Below, in pieces: positions 1 to 7,748 of a stretch of DNA of 23,636 nt (position 1 is its first letter; each line of letters starts with the position of its first letter). Under the pieces are notes generated by a model. It saw nothing but the letters and a program-made list of their open reading frames with translations. It had not been told where the DNA came from and searched no databases. The position numbers were made by a program, and so were the translations under genes. The stretch covers positions 1 to 23,636 of the forward strand of contig CAZDLB010000009.1 of the NCBI GenBank assembly GCA_964505995.1, given 5' to 3'. This DNA comes from JAJRVH01 sp964505995. Its GTDB lineage: Bacteria > Pseudomonadota > Zetaproteobacteria > Mariprofundales > Mariprofundaceae.

Positions 1-1518
1 ACGTCGGCGCGCGATGCGATCCGCAAGCTCGCCGGCGCGATACCATCCTGCTTCCTCGCCGGCCAGCCCATGGAGCACGACCGCGGCGGAAATGACCGCA
101 CCGGGATCCAGCCCATGCCTGCGCCGGCCGGCCAGCGCAGCTCCAATGACGCCGGAAAGCACGTCACCGCTGCCGCCAACGGCCATCTGCGGCGAACCGA
201 ATGGCGAGAGATAGACATCGCCCTCGGGCGATCCCACCAGGGTTGCGTGCCCCTTGAGCACGATCCAGCAGCCGAACGCCTCGATCAGCGCCTTGATGGC
301 CTGCTTGCGATTGGCCTGCACCGCTGCGGTATCGGTCTGCAGCAAGCGGGCGGCCTCCCCCGGATGCGGCGTCAGCACCGTCAGCGCCTGCCGATCCGTC
401 AGGAGGCGCTGCAGTGCAGCATCCTGAGCCAGGATATTCAGTGCATCGGCATCGAGAACGAGCGGCAACTCCGTCTGCAGCAGCTCTTCGAGCATGGCAG
501 CCTGCTGCCTGCCCCAGCCGGGGCCAGCGACGACGGCATCGACCCGGGCCTCGGATCTTCGCCAGGCTGCCGATGCCTGCGGATGCACCATCACCTCCAG
601 ACTGCCCGAGGCCACAACCGGCCAGACCTCGTCCGGACAGACGATACTGACCAGTCCGGCCCCGGCCGCGGCCGCACCTTCTGCCGCGAGCATCGGCGCG
701 CCGCTGAAGCCGACGGAACCGCCGAAGATCCAGACATGCCCATAGTCCCCCTTGTGCGACATGCGCGGCCGCGGCGGCCATGCAGGCTCCAGCCCTTCTT
801 CATCCAGCAATGTTGCCGAGCGCAGGCCATCGGCCTGGGTCCGGCAGGCCTGGAGCATCACCTCATCACCGATGCCGATCGCCGCCGCCGGCAGCACGCG
901 CCCGGATCGCTCCCGCCCCTCGGCCAGCCAGTGGCCCCACTTGCTGGCCGCGATCGGCAATGTCCAGTCGGCCCGCACCGCGGCACCGAGCACCGCACCG
1001 GTATCGGCATCCAGGCCACTTGCGATATCGACACTGAGCACGGGACGCTCCCAGGCATTCAGACGCCGGATGGCATCGGCCATCCAGCCCTCGACCGGGC
1101 GGGAAAGACCGGTGCCGAAGATCGCATCCACGCCCATCACCGAGCGCGACAGCCAGCGGTCCATCTCGGCCGCACCCTGCGCGCCATGGGCCTCGCGCAG
1201 CTTGGCGCCGGCCTTACGCGCGCGCCGGGCATGCTCCAGGCTTTCGCCGCTCAGCTTTTCCAGGTCAAACAGGCCGAGCACGGTCACCGGGACATTCCGT
1301 TCCCGCAGATGGTACGCGGCGGCAAAGCCGTCACCGCCGTTATTGCCGGGCCCGGCAACGATCAGGATGCGACCGGCATCCGGCAGCAGATCAAGCACCG
1401 CCTGTGCAACAGCCCGGCCGGCGCGATCCATCAGCTCCACCGACGGCGTACCGGCCCGGATCGTCTGCTGGTCGGCCCAGCGCATCTGGGCTGCGGTCAG
1501 GATTCTCGTCGCCGCCAT
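1..1518 (-). CDS. nnr: Bifunctional NAD(P)H-hydrate epimerase / ADP-dependent NAD(P)H-hydrate dehydratase (3' end off window)
   Basis: Repairs damaged NAD(P)HX: the N-terminal domain epimerises the hydrate and the C-terminal domain dehydrates it using ADP; cytoplasmic. I translated the complement of 1-1518 and found 506 open codons with no stop, so the end lies beyond the left edge; family members are about 500 residues, so little is missing. Residues 56-64 read GPGNNGGDG, the epimerase phosphate loop. The second half shows HKGDYGHVWIFGGS, LTPHPGE, a VLKG strand, and near residues 446-456 GGSGDVLSG, the dehydratase signature. The ATG at 1518 has a strong Shine-Dalgarno (AAGGGAGGAG) 2-3 bases away, a close spacing. 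It is the last visible gene of the minus-strand string, 108 bases after acpS, and may have its own promoter (1549-1577). Confidence 0.95.
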   Translation of the reverse strand, partial: MAATRILTAAQMRWADQQTIRAGTPSVELMDRAGRAVAQAVLDLLPDAGRILIVAGPGNNGGDGFAAAYHLRERNVPVTVLGLFDLEKLSGESLEHARRARKAGAKLREAHGAQGAAEMDRWLSRSVMGVDAIFGTGLSRPVEGWMADAIRRLNAWERPVLSVDIASGLDADTGAVLGAAVRADWTLPIAASKWGHWLAEGRERSGRVLPAAAIGIGDEVMLQACRTQADGLRSATLLDEEGLEPAWPPRPRMSHKGDYGHVWIFGGSVGFSGAPMLAAEGAAAAGAGLVSIVCPDEVWPVVASGSLEVMVHPQASAAWRRSEARVDAVVAGPGWGRQQAAMLEELLQTELPLVLDADALNILAQDAALQRLLTDRQALTVLTPHPGEAARLLQTDTAAVQANRKQAIKALIEAFGCWIVLKGHATLVGSPEGDVYLSPFGSPQMAVGGSGDVLSGVIGAALAGRRRHGLDPGAVISAAVVLHGLAGEEAGWYRAGELADRIARRR

Positions 1519-1548
1519 CGCTCCTCCCTTGCCGTGTTTGCGGGAACC

Positions 1549-1577
1549 ACCATAGCAGCGCAAGCCGGGTGAAACAA
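1549..1577 (-). promoter_or_regulatory. Possible sigma-70 promoter of nnr
   Basis: On the minus strand a TTGTTT hexamer (1577-1572) is followed after 17 bases by TATGGT (1554-1549), preceded by TGC as in an extended -10 element. It lies about 30 bases upstream of the nnr start in the 108-base gap after acpS. The -35 matches consensus at only three positions, so this is a weak prediction. Confidence 0.35.
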
Positions 1578-1626
1578 TTCCCGCCATGACACGGGACGCC
1601 CCACGGCTACAGGGACAAGCGTCCTG

Positions 1627-2010
1627 TTATTTAGACTCGGCCACGGCAAAGGCCATCGCGATGCCGTCATCGTCGGACAGGGAAACGAACACGCGCGCGA
1701 TACCCAGGCGATCCGCAGCCAGCGATGCACCGGCATGCAGCCGCACGACGGGCCGGCCCGACGACTCATGGATCGTCTCGATGTGGTGCGGCGCCACGCC
1801 CTGGTGAAACCCGGTCCCCAGCGCCTTGGATACCGCTTCCTTGGCGGCGAACAGCATCGCAAAGCGGCGGGCCGGATCCCCCTTCATGCGGGCCTGCCGG
1901 GCCTCCAGCGGGGTATAGACGCGGCGAATGAAACGCTCGCCGAAGCGCTCCAGCGAATGTTCGATCCGCACGATGCGAATGCGATCCACGCCGATGCCGG
2001 CAATGGCCAT
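1627..2010 (-). CDS. acpS: Holo-[acyl-carrier-protein] synthase
   Basis: Transfers 4'-phosphopantetheine from CoA to a serine of apo-ACP, activating it for fatty acid synthesis; cytoplasmic. The protein has 127 residues, the usual AcpS size. The N-terminal GVDRIRIVRIE places the Mg-binding Asp at D9. FAAKEAVSKALG at 54-65 holds the second metal ligand E58 and the conserved lysines. The C-terminal strand VSLSDDDGIAMAFAV closes the fold. Its ATG overlaps the pdxJ stop by one base (TGATG), so the two are probably translationally coupled. The pdxJ-acpS order is typical of gamma- and betaproteobacteria. Confidence 0.95.
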   Translation of the reverse strand: MAIAGIGVDRIRIVRIEHSLERFGERFIRRVYTPLEARQARMKGDPARRFAMLFAAKEAVSKALGTGFHQGVAPHHIETIHESSGRPVVRLHAGASLAADRLGIARVFVSLSDDDGIAMAFAVAESK

Positions 2011-2735
2011 CAGCAGCCGCGCTCCATGATGGCCTTGAAATCGGCCACGGCCCGTTTCAACCCCTTGAAGACGGCATCGGCAACGATCGCATGGCCGATA
2101 TTCAACCCTTCGATCTCGGCAATGGCGACGATCGCAGGGGTGTTCGCCAGCGTCAGCCCATGGCCCGCATGCACGATCAGGCCAAGCTCATGCGCCAGCT
2201 TCGCCGCCCCGGCGATGGCCTCCAGCTCCCGCTCGCGCTCTTGCCCCTCCAGGTTGGCGTAATGACCGGTGTGCAGCTCAACGACCGGCGCGCCGATCTC
2301 GGCAGAGGCGCGGATCTGATCGGCATCGGGATCGATGAACATCGACACGCGGCAGCCGGCGTCGGCCAGCCTGGCCACGACCTTGCGCATGCGCTCCAGA
2401 TGCCCGGCGACATCCAGACCGCCCTCGGTCGTCAGCTCCTCGCGCTTCTCCGGCACCAGACAGCAGGCCTGGGGCTTCAGACGCACGGCAATGCCGACCA
2501 TTTCATCGGTGGCCGCCATCTCCATGTTCAGGTGCATCTCCCCCGCAGCCGCCATGGCCGCCAGGGCCTGCATGTCGCGATCCTGGATATGCCGCCGATC
2601 CTCGCGCAGATGCGCGGTGATGCCGTCGGCTCCGGCCTCGATGCACAGTCGGGCCGCGGCGATCGGATCGGGATAATCCGTTCGCCTTGCCTGGCGAAGC
2701 GTGGCGATATGATCGATGTTGACGCCCAGATGCAT
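2010..2735 (-). CDS. pdxJ: Pyridoxine 5'-phosphate synthase
   Basis: Condenses 1-deoxy-D-xylulose 5-phosphate with 3-amino-2-oxopropyl phosphate to give pyridoxine 5'-phosphate, the last ring-forming step of DXP-dependent vitamin B6 synthesis. The protein has 241 residues, the normal length for this TIM-barrel family. It opens with LGVNIDHIATLRQAR. Conserved residues visible are H42 in the AHLREDRRHI segment, E72 in HLNMEMA, and H192 in HAGHGL, matching catalytic positions of the E. coli enzyme. The gene sits 3 bases after the recO stop and overlaps acpS by one base. Confidence 0.96.
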   Translation of the reverse strand: MHLGVNIDHIATLRQARRTDYPDPIAAARLCIEAGADGITAHLREDRRHIQDRDMQALAAMAAAGEMHLNMEMAATDEMVGIAVRLKPQACCLVPEKREELTTEGGLDVAGHLERMRKVVARLADAGCRVSMFIDPDADQIRASAEIGAPVVELHTGHYANLEGQERERELEAIAGAAKLAHELGLIVHAGHGLTLANTPAIVAIAEIEGLNIGHAIVADAVFKGLKRAVADFKAIMERGC

Positions 2736-2738
2736 CGG

Positions 2739-3449
2739 CTACCCCTGTGCAGCCCGATTGAAGTCCGGCTGGCTGCTGATCGAAGGCGCAAATCTGACGC
2801 CATGTTCCCGCATGACAAGCGCGATCATCTGCTCCCAGTCCCGGGCATCGCGGGCGGAAAGCCGGACCGTGGGAGTCGCCAGCACACCGGCCATGCTGCG
2901 CCGCAGCCCCGGTTGCACGATGCTGGCGCCACCGCAGCTCCGGCAGCAGAGATGCCCCCCCTGCCAGAACATCTCGGCCTCGGCCGGTACGCTGCATCCA
3001 CATCGCCAGCAATGGCCGAGATCGCCGATCCATCCCGCGTGTTCAAGCAGCAGCCAGACAGCGCCCAGCCAGCCCTCGGGAGCCGGCCGCCGCGAAAGAA
3101 AGTCCAGTCCCAGCAGCGTTTCCCGATAGCCGTCCTGATCTCCCTCGTGATAGAGCCGGAAGGCCAGCGCCAGCAGCTCCAGCCCCTCCAGCGCACGGGA
3201 TTCATCCAGCAGCGGTTGCAGGCGCTGGGCCTCGGTCAGCGTGCCCATGCCCGTGCGTCCGCTCTTCCAGCTGACATGCAGGTGATGCAGGGGCTGGAGA
3301 CTGGCGCGCAAGCCGCTGCGCGCGCGCCGGGCCCCTCGCGCCATCAGCGCCACGCGGCCGTGCTCCCGGGTCAGCAGATGGCAGATCAGCGAGCTGTCGC
3401 CGTAGGGAATGCGGCGCAACAGCAGCGCGCTATCCTGCACCTGCGCCAT
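2739..3449 (-). CDS. recO: DNA repair protein RecO
   Basis: Recombination mediator of the RecFOR pathway: binds ssDNA and SSB and helps load RecA at gaps. The protein has 236 residues, close to the usual 240. The N-terminal part (about 1-80) looks like the RecO OB fold (ALLLRRIPYGDSSLI, then LMARGARRARS). A zinc-finger-like part has CWRCG at 147-151 and CRSC at 169-172; not all proteobacterial RecO proteins keep these cysteines, so this one may bind zinc. The start lies 5 bases after the era stop and no strong Shine-Dalgarno is visible, suggesting coupling to era. Confidence 0.93.
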   Translation of the reverse strand: MAQVQDSALLLRRIPYGDSSLICHLLTREHGRVALMARGARRARSGLRASLQPLHHLHVSWKSGRTGMGTLTEAQRLQPLLDESRALEGLELLALAFRLYHEGDQDGYRETLLGLDFLSRRPAPEGWLGAVWLLLEHAGWIGDLGHCWRCGCSVPAEAEMFWQGGHLCCRSCGGASIVQPGLRRSMAGVLATPTVRLSARDARDWEQMIALVMREHGVRFAPSISSQPDFNRAAQG

Positions 3450-3454
3450 CGTCG

Positions 3455-4381
3455 CTATACGGAGTCGCCGCCCAGCCCGAGCTCGGAAAGCCTGCCGGCA
3501 TGGTCGAACCAGTCCGGATCCACCTTGACCCAGAGATGCAGTCGCACATGGGCACCGAGGATGTTTTCCAGTCCCTGGCGGGCCCGCATGCCGATGGATT
3601 TCAGCCGCTCACCGTTTTTGCCGATCAGCATCGGCTTGTGTCGCTCGGAACCGACGAGAATCACCGCATCGATTTCGATGCCCTGTTCCTCCTCGGCGAA
3701 GCGCTCGATGTCCACCGCGGTCTGGAACGGAATCTCCTGGTGCATGGCCAGGAACACCTGTTCGCGCACATATTCCGCCGCCAGCTGGCGCTGCGACTGA
3801 TCGGTAAACCAGTCCGGGTCATACAGCGGCCCCTGCTCGGGCAGGCATCGGGTAATCTCATCGAGCAGCGCCTCGACCTGCACCCCCTTGCGGGCCGATA
3901 CCGGCACATAGGCTGCGGCATGCGCATCCAGCTGCTGCACCTGCTGCAGTCGCGGCAGCAGGCGTTCCTTCGGAATGCGATCGATCTTGTTCAGCACATG
4001 AATGCGCGGCTGTTTCAGCCGGCCGTCGGCGAAGCGCTCGATCAGCGCCCGCGTACCGCCATCGAGCGGACGCGTGACATCCTGCATGATCACGAGCACA
4101 TCCGCTTCCTCGGCCGCCGCATAGGCGATGCGCACCATGTTGCGGTTCAGCTGCTTGCTGCCCTTGTGGATGCCCGGCGTATCGACGAACACGATCTGCC
4201 GGCTTTCGTCGGTATGGATGCCCAGGATCCGGTGCCGGGTCGTCTGCGGCTTCGGGGTGACGATCGCGACCTTCGCGCCGATGATGCGATTCATCAGCGT
4301 GGACTTGCCGACATTCGGCCGCCCGAGAAGGGCCACCGTGCCGGCACGAAAGCCCGGAGCCACCTCCGGCCTGTCAGCCAT
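3455..4381 (-). CDS. era: GTPase Era
   Basis: Essential Ras-like GTPase that binds 16S rRNA near its 3' end and acts in 30S subunit maturation. From the ATG at 4381 the protein has 308 residues, the usual size. G1 is GRPNVGKS at 20-27, followed by the switch TTRHRILG, G3 DTPGIH, G4 NKID and G5 VSARKG. The C-terminal KH domain shows LIGKNGERLKSIG and ends with LHLWVKVDPDW. An in-frame ATG at 4471 would add 30 residues unlike other Era N-termini; it has a GGAGG 11 bases upstream, so the longer form cannot be excluded. I prefer 4381 by family length. The gene lies downstream of the Crp/Fnr gene rather than rnc. Confidence 0.95.
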   Translation of the reverse strand: MADRPEVAPGFRAGTVALLGRPNVGKSTLMNRIIGAKVAIVTPKPQTTRHRILGIHTDESRQIVFVDTPGIHKGSKQLNRNMVRIAYAAAEEADVLVIMQDVTRPLDGGTRALIERFADGRLKQPRIHVLNKIDRIPKERLLPRLQQVQQLDAHAAAYVPVSARKGVQVEALLDEITRCLPEQGPLYDPDWFTDQSQRQLAAEYVREQVFLAMHQEIPFQTAVDIERFAEEEQGIEIDAVILVGSERHKPMLIGKNGERLKSIGMRARQGLENILGAHVRLHLWVKVDPDWFDHAGRLSELGLGGDSV

Positions 4382-4497
4382 TGGAAACACCCGCGCAGAA
4401 GAGCCGGCCATCGAGAAGAAAAACACCGTCCATGAGCGCCGGATGGTAGCCTGCGGGGCCGATAAATCCATCGCCGCATCGTCCTCCGCTCACGGCT

Positions 4498-5163
4498 TCA
4501 GGCATCGCCCATACGCCTCAGTGCCGGCACGTCGCGCAGCAGGACATGGCCGCGACGCAGCCCGATCAGGCCACGGCGCTCCATATCCTTGAGGATGCGG
4601 CTGACCACCTCGCGCGCGGTTCCCAGTTCGGTGGCCAGCTGCTGATGCGTCAACGCCAGGTCCACCCCGTCCTGCGCCAGCGCCAGCAAACGCCTGGCCA
4701 GCCGCTGATCCATGCGGCCGAAGGCCACGTCCTCGATCAGCGCCATCAGCTCGGCGATGCGATCGCTGATCATGCCCAGCACGAAGCGGCGGAACTCGGC
4801 ATGGGAAAGCAGCCGCTCGAAATCCGCCGCCGGCATCATCGCCATCAGGGTATCCTCCTCGGCGATACCCTCGGCGGGATAGGCCCTGCAGCCGAGCAGG
4901 CAGGAGGTCGTCAGCATGCAGGTCTGCCCGTCCTCGACGCGGTAGAGCACGATCTCCCGCCCTTCGGGATCCATCTTCTGCACGCGCACGCATCCGGCCG
5001 CAACGAACACATAGCCGCGGCACGCATCGCCATCGCGAAAGAGCACGCTACCGGCCGGCACGCGCACGGCGCGGAGGGAGGCAAGCTCATGCAGCACGTC
5101 GGCCGGCATCGAAGCCAGCTGGGGAAAGGCCTCCAGCCAGTCGCTACTGTCTGTTGATGTCAT
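4498..5163 (-). CDS. Crp/Fnr-family transcriptional regulator with cysteine-rich sensor domain
   Basis: A 221-residue DNA-binding regulator. Residues about 20-130 form a cyclic-nucleotide-binding-like beta roll (PAGSVLFRDGD, GYVFVAAGCVRV, EGREIVLYRV), then a dimer helix, then a winged helix-turn-helix at about 171-205 (LTHQQLATELGTAREVVSRI). Five cysteines (C48, C58, C82, C88, C92) all lie in the sensor part, three of them in TCMLTTSCLLGC. They do not match the FNR iron-sulfur pattern, so the signal is unknown; redox or metal sensing is inference only. The ATG at 5163 has GGAGG seven bases upstream and overlaps the ampD stop (ATGA), implying coupling. An upstream in-frame ATG at 5337 lies inside ampD and is unlikely. 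Confidence 0.9.
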   Translation of the reverse strand: MTSTDSSDWLEAFPQLASMPADVLHELASLRAVRVPAGSVLFRDGDACRGYVFVAAGCVRVQKMDPEGREIVLYRVEDGQTCMLTTSCLLGCRAYPAEGIAEEDTLMAMMPAADFERLLSHAEFRRFVLGMISDRIAELMALIEDVAFGRMDQRLARRLLALAQDGVDLALTHQQLATELGTAREVVSRILKDMERRGLIGLRRGHVLLRDVPALRRMGDA

Positions 5164-5726
5164 CGGATATCCTCCAGAAGATGGCGTATGTGGGACAGGC
5201 TGCGATGAAAATGCCCCCAGTCCCACTGGCGTCCCGGATCCCATTTGCGGCCCGGCGCAACATCCTGATGACCGACGATCCGGCTGCGGGTGATCTGCGG
5301 AAAGCGCACCATCAGGCTGCGGCAAAGCCGCGCGCATTCGCGGTACTGCGCGCCGGTAAATGGCACGCGTTCATCACCGATCAGCTCGATGCCGATGGAG
5401 AAGTCGTTGCAGTTTTCCCGCCCCTCCCAGCTGGAAACACCGGCATGCCAGGCCCGGTCCGAACAGGCGACGAACTGGGTCAGCCCGCCCCGGCGATCGA
5501 TGACGAAATGAGCCGAAACCCGCACGCCCTCAAGCCCTGCAAGGCCGGGATCGCGCCGGGTATCCAGTCTTCCCAGGAAGAAATCATGCACCGGCCCGGG
5601 ATCGAAGCTGCCATCGGGCAGGCTGATCGCATGCAGCACGATCAGATCGATCTGCGTGCCTTCCGGCCGGGCTCCGGCATGCGGCGACGGTTGCCAGCAA
5701 ACTGCCTTGCTCATGGCGACAATCAT
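5160..5726 (-). CDS. ampD: 1,6-anhydro-N-acetylmuramyl-L-alanine amidase AmpD
   Basis: Cytoplasmic zinc amidase of peptidoglycan recycling: cuts the stem peptide from anhydro-muropeptides. The 188-residue protein matches AmpD in length and motifs. The zinc ligands are H32 (VLHAIS), H153 (VGHQDVAPGRKWDPG) and D163, with K161 in the same loop. RAWHAGVSSW, CNDFSIGIELIG (E114) and VSAHF are also AmpD-like. No signal peptide is seen. It is the first gene of the minus-strand run and is divergent from the patatin gene across 106 bases, so its promoter should lie at 5727-5832. M1 has no clear Shine-Dalgarno; M5 at 5714 is an alternative. In some bacteria AmpD loss induces AmpC beta-lactamase; no ampC or ampR lies here. 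Confidence 0.93.
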   Translation of the reverse strand: MIVAMSKAVCWQPSPHAGARPEGTQIDLIVLHAISLPDGSFDPGPVHDFFLGRLDTRRDPGLAGLEGVRVSAHFVIDRRGGLTQFVACSDRAWHAGVSSWEGRENCNDFSIGIELIGDERVPFTGAQYRECARLCRSLMVRFPQITRSRIVGHQDVAPGRKWDPGRQWDWGHFHRSLSHIRHLLEDIR

Positions 5727-5832
5727 GCAGGCCGATCGCCGGCTTGTCAGGTCCGTGATTGCCCTTCGGCCATGGCCGGCCTAAGCTGGCTGCAACAATG
5801 CCGGCTATCATGGCAGCAGATAAGGAGGCGAT
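5727..5832. other. Divergent intergenic region between ampD and the patatin gene
   Basis: These 106 bases must hold the promoters for the ampD/Crp-Fnr genes (minus) and the patatin gene (plus). A ten-base palindrome GGCCATGGCC sits at 5768-5777. TATCAT at 5806-5811 resembles a -10 box for the patatin gene, but no good -35 lies 16-18 bases before it. I do not assign a promoter with confidence. Confidence 0.5.
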
Positions 5833-6753
5833 ATGAAACGCGGCGTGGTTCTGGCCCTTGGAGGGGGTGGTGCGCGGGGGCTTGCGCATATCGGCGTGAT
5901 CCGGGCGCTGAACGAAGCGGACATCCCGATCCGCGGCGTGACCGGGACCAGCGTGGGCGCCGAGGTCGGCGCCTTTCTCGCGGCCGGCGTGGCGCTGGAG
6001 GAGATGGAGCGCCTGGCCTACGGCATGGACTGGCTGTCCACGCTGCGGCTGTTCACCCCGGACTTCTCCGAGGGCGCGCTGTCCTCCGGGCGCACCATCT
6101 ATCGCTTTCTGAAACCCTACCTGGACAACAGGAAGATCGAGGATCAGACCATCGGCTATGCTGCCGTCGCCTCGGACCTGCTGACCGGCGAGGAGGTGGT
6201 CATCGACCGCGGCCGCCTGGTCGATGCGGTACGCGCCAGCATGTCGTTTCCCGGACTGATCTCCCCGGCCCGGATCGACGGCCGCGTCTTCGTCGATGGC
6301 GGTCTGGTCAATCCGGTGCCCTTCGATGTCGCGCGCAACCACTTCGGCGGTCCGGTCCTGGCTGTGGCCGCGCATTCGGTGCCGCGGCGGGAGCCCCTGG
6401 AGGAACGCAGCAGCCTGGAGTGGCAGGAGCGTCTGAAGGAATTGCTGGATTCCTCGTGGCTGCAGAAGTGGCCGCAGATCGGTGAATGGCTTCAGGGCTT
6501 CCGGGACACCCGCAACCGCGAGCAGGAGATCCTGCGCAACATGGGCCTGAGTTCGATCCTGAACCGCTCGCAGATGATCTCCGAACACATGCTGATGCAG
6601 CTGCGCATGAAGCTCATGCCGCCGGACATCCTGCTGCAGCCCGAGGTTCACGACATCGGCCTGCTGGAATTCTATCGCGGCCGCGAAGCGGTCGAGGCCG
6701 GCTATCGCGCCGCACTGGAACGCATCGAAGCCATCCGCTCGCTCGCAAGCTGA
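5833..6753 (+). CDS. Patatin-like phospholipase (RssA-like)
   Basis: Predicted serine acyl-hydrolase of the patatin family, probably acting on membrane lipids. The 306-residue protein begins with the oxyanion loop GGGGARG (10-16). The nucleophile elbow GTSVG puts the catalytic serine at S40, and the dyad Asp is D155 in VDGG (154-157). SMSFPGLISPARIDG lies between these, as in RssA relatives. The C-terminal third (about 190-300) is helical, with PDILLQPEV near the end. No signal peptide or membrane span is visible, so it is probably cytoplasmic or peripheral. The start has an excellent Shine-Dalgarno (AAGGAGG, four bases before ATG). It shares the 5727-5832 divergent region with ampD. The true substrate cannot be told from sequence. 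Confidence 0.9.
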   Translation: MKRGVVLALGGGGARGLAHIGVIRALNEADIPIRGVTGTSVGAEVGAFLAAGVALEEMERLAYGMDWLSTLRLFTPDFSEGALSSGRTIYRFLKPYLDNRKIEDQTIGYAAVASDLLTGEEVVIDRGRLVDAVRASMSFPGLISPARIDGRVFVDGGLVNPVPFDVARNHFGGPVLAVAAHSVPRREPLEERSSLEWQERLKELLDSSWLQKWPQIGEWLQGFRDTRNREQEILRNMGLSSILNRSQMISEHMLMQLRMKLMPPDILLQPEVHDIGLLEFYRGREAVEAGYRAALERIEAIRSLAS

Positions 6754-6796
6754 AACCGATCTTCATGTTCTCGCGCTTCTGCGCCAGAATGCGCGC

Positions 6797-7744
6797 ATGA
6801 ACGCGCCGATGAACCGCCTGCTCGACGAAAGCGAACCGCTCCCCGCCCGCAGCGCGCGGCTGATGCGCTTGGCGACCTATGCCTCGACCTCGGTCGCCGG
6901 CATGCTGATCCTGGCCAAGCTGATCGCATGGGTCATGACCGATTCCGTCAGTCTGATGGCCACGCTGCTGGATTCCTGTCTGGATGCCCTGGCCTCGATC
7001 ATCAACCTGCTGGCCGTGCGCCATGCGCTGATGCCCGCCGACGCCGAGCACCGCTTCGGCCATGGCAAGGCCGAGGCGCTGGCGGGACTGGGGCAGTCCA
7101 CCTTCATCGCCGGTTCGGCCGTGTTCCTGATTCTCGAGGCGGTTTCCCGGCTGCTGCATCCGGTCGCGATCGAGGCGCTGAACATCGGCGTGGCGGTCAT
7201 GCTGTTCTCGATCCTGGCCACCATCGGCCTGATGCTGTTCCAGCGTCATGTCATCCGCGAAACCGGCTCGACAGCGATCAAGGCCGACTATCTGCATTAC
7301 AAGACGGACCTGCTCGTCAATGCCGCCGTGCTCGTGGCGCTGGTGCTCTCGGTCTATGGCTGGCCCGGCATGGATCCGCTGTTCGCCTTCGCCATCGCCG
7401 GCTACATTCTCTACAGCGCCTGGGAGATCGTGCGCGAATCGCTGGACCATCTGATGGACAAGGAGCTGCCGGAGGAGGAGCGCGGGAAGATCAAGCGCAT
7501 CGTCGAGCACCACCCGCAGGCCCGCGGCATGCACGATCTGCGAACGCGAAAGTCCGGTACGACGAGCTTCATCCAGTTTCATCTTGAGCTTGAACCGCGC
7601 CTGAACCTCTTGGAGGCGCACGCGATTGCCGATGAGGTCGAGGCAGCCATCCGGCGCGAATTCGGCGATTGCGAGGTTATCATCCACGAGGATCCGGCCG
7701 GACTCAATGAGGGTCATCCCGATTTCGCCAGCCGGGATGATTGA
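6797..7744 (+). CDS. fieF: Cation diffusion facilitator, FieF/YiiP-like divalent metal exporter
   Basis: Inner-membrane metal/proton antiporter exporting zinc or ferrous iron. The 315-residue protein has about six membrane segments between residues 25 and 215 and a cytoplasmic C-terminal domain. The transport-site ligands of FieF are all present: D59 and D63 (LLDSCLDALAS) and H167 and D171 (ADYLHYKTD). A second site is seen as PADAEHRFGHGKAE (D82, H85, H89). The tail has GMHDLRTRKSG and VIIHEDP, both FieF-like. It follows the patatin gene by 43 bases on the same strand, and no clear Shine-Dalgarno precedes the ATG; M5 at 6809 is possible. It ends four bases from the convergent rnc stop, with no terminator hairpin between. 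Confidence 0.92.
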   Translation: MNAPMNRLLDESEPLPARSARLMRLATYASTSVAGMLILAKLIAWVMTDSVSLMATLLDSCLDALASIINLLAVRHALMPADAEHRFGHGKAEALAGLGQSTFIAGSAVFLILEAVSRLLHPVAIEALNIGVAVMLFSILATIGLMLFQRHVIRETGSTAIKADYLHYKTDLLVNAAVLVALVLSVYGWPGMDPLFAFAIAGYILYSAWEIVRESLDHLMDKELPEEERGKIKRIVEHHPQARGMHDLRTRKSGTTSFIQFHLELEPRLNLLEAHAIADEVEAAIRREFGDCEVIIHEDPAGLNEGHPDFASRDD

Positions 7745-7748
7745 CGAC

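Noticed and set aside
70..1572. Plus-strand open frame of 500 codons at the left end
   Set aside because: It is the mirror of nnr, which has clear motifs and a strong Shine-Dalgarno on the minus strand.
1609..1627. Hairpin at the acpS stop as an intrinsic terminator
   Set aside because: ACAGGGAC/GTCCTGT has a one-base bulge and, in the direction of acpS transcription, is followed by AGCCGTGG rather than a T run.
2091..3800. Plus-strand open frame of 569 codons opposite pdxJ, recO and era
   Set aside because: Low-complexity His/Arg/Pro/Gln translation without family motifs, antisense to three confident genes.
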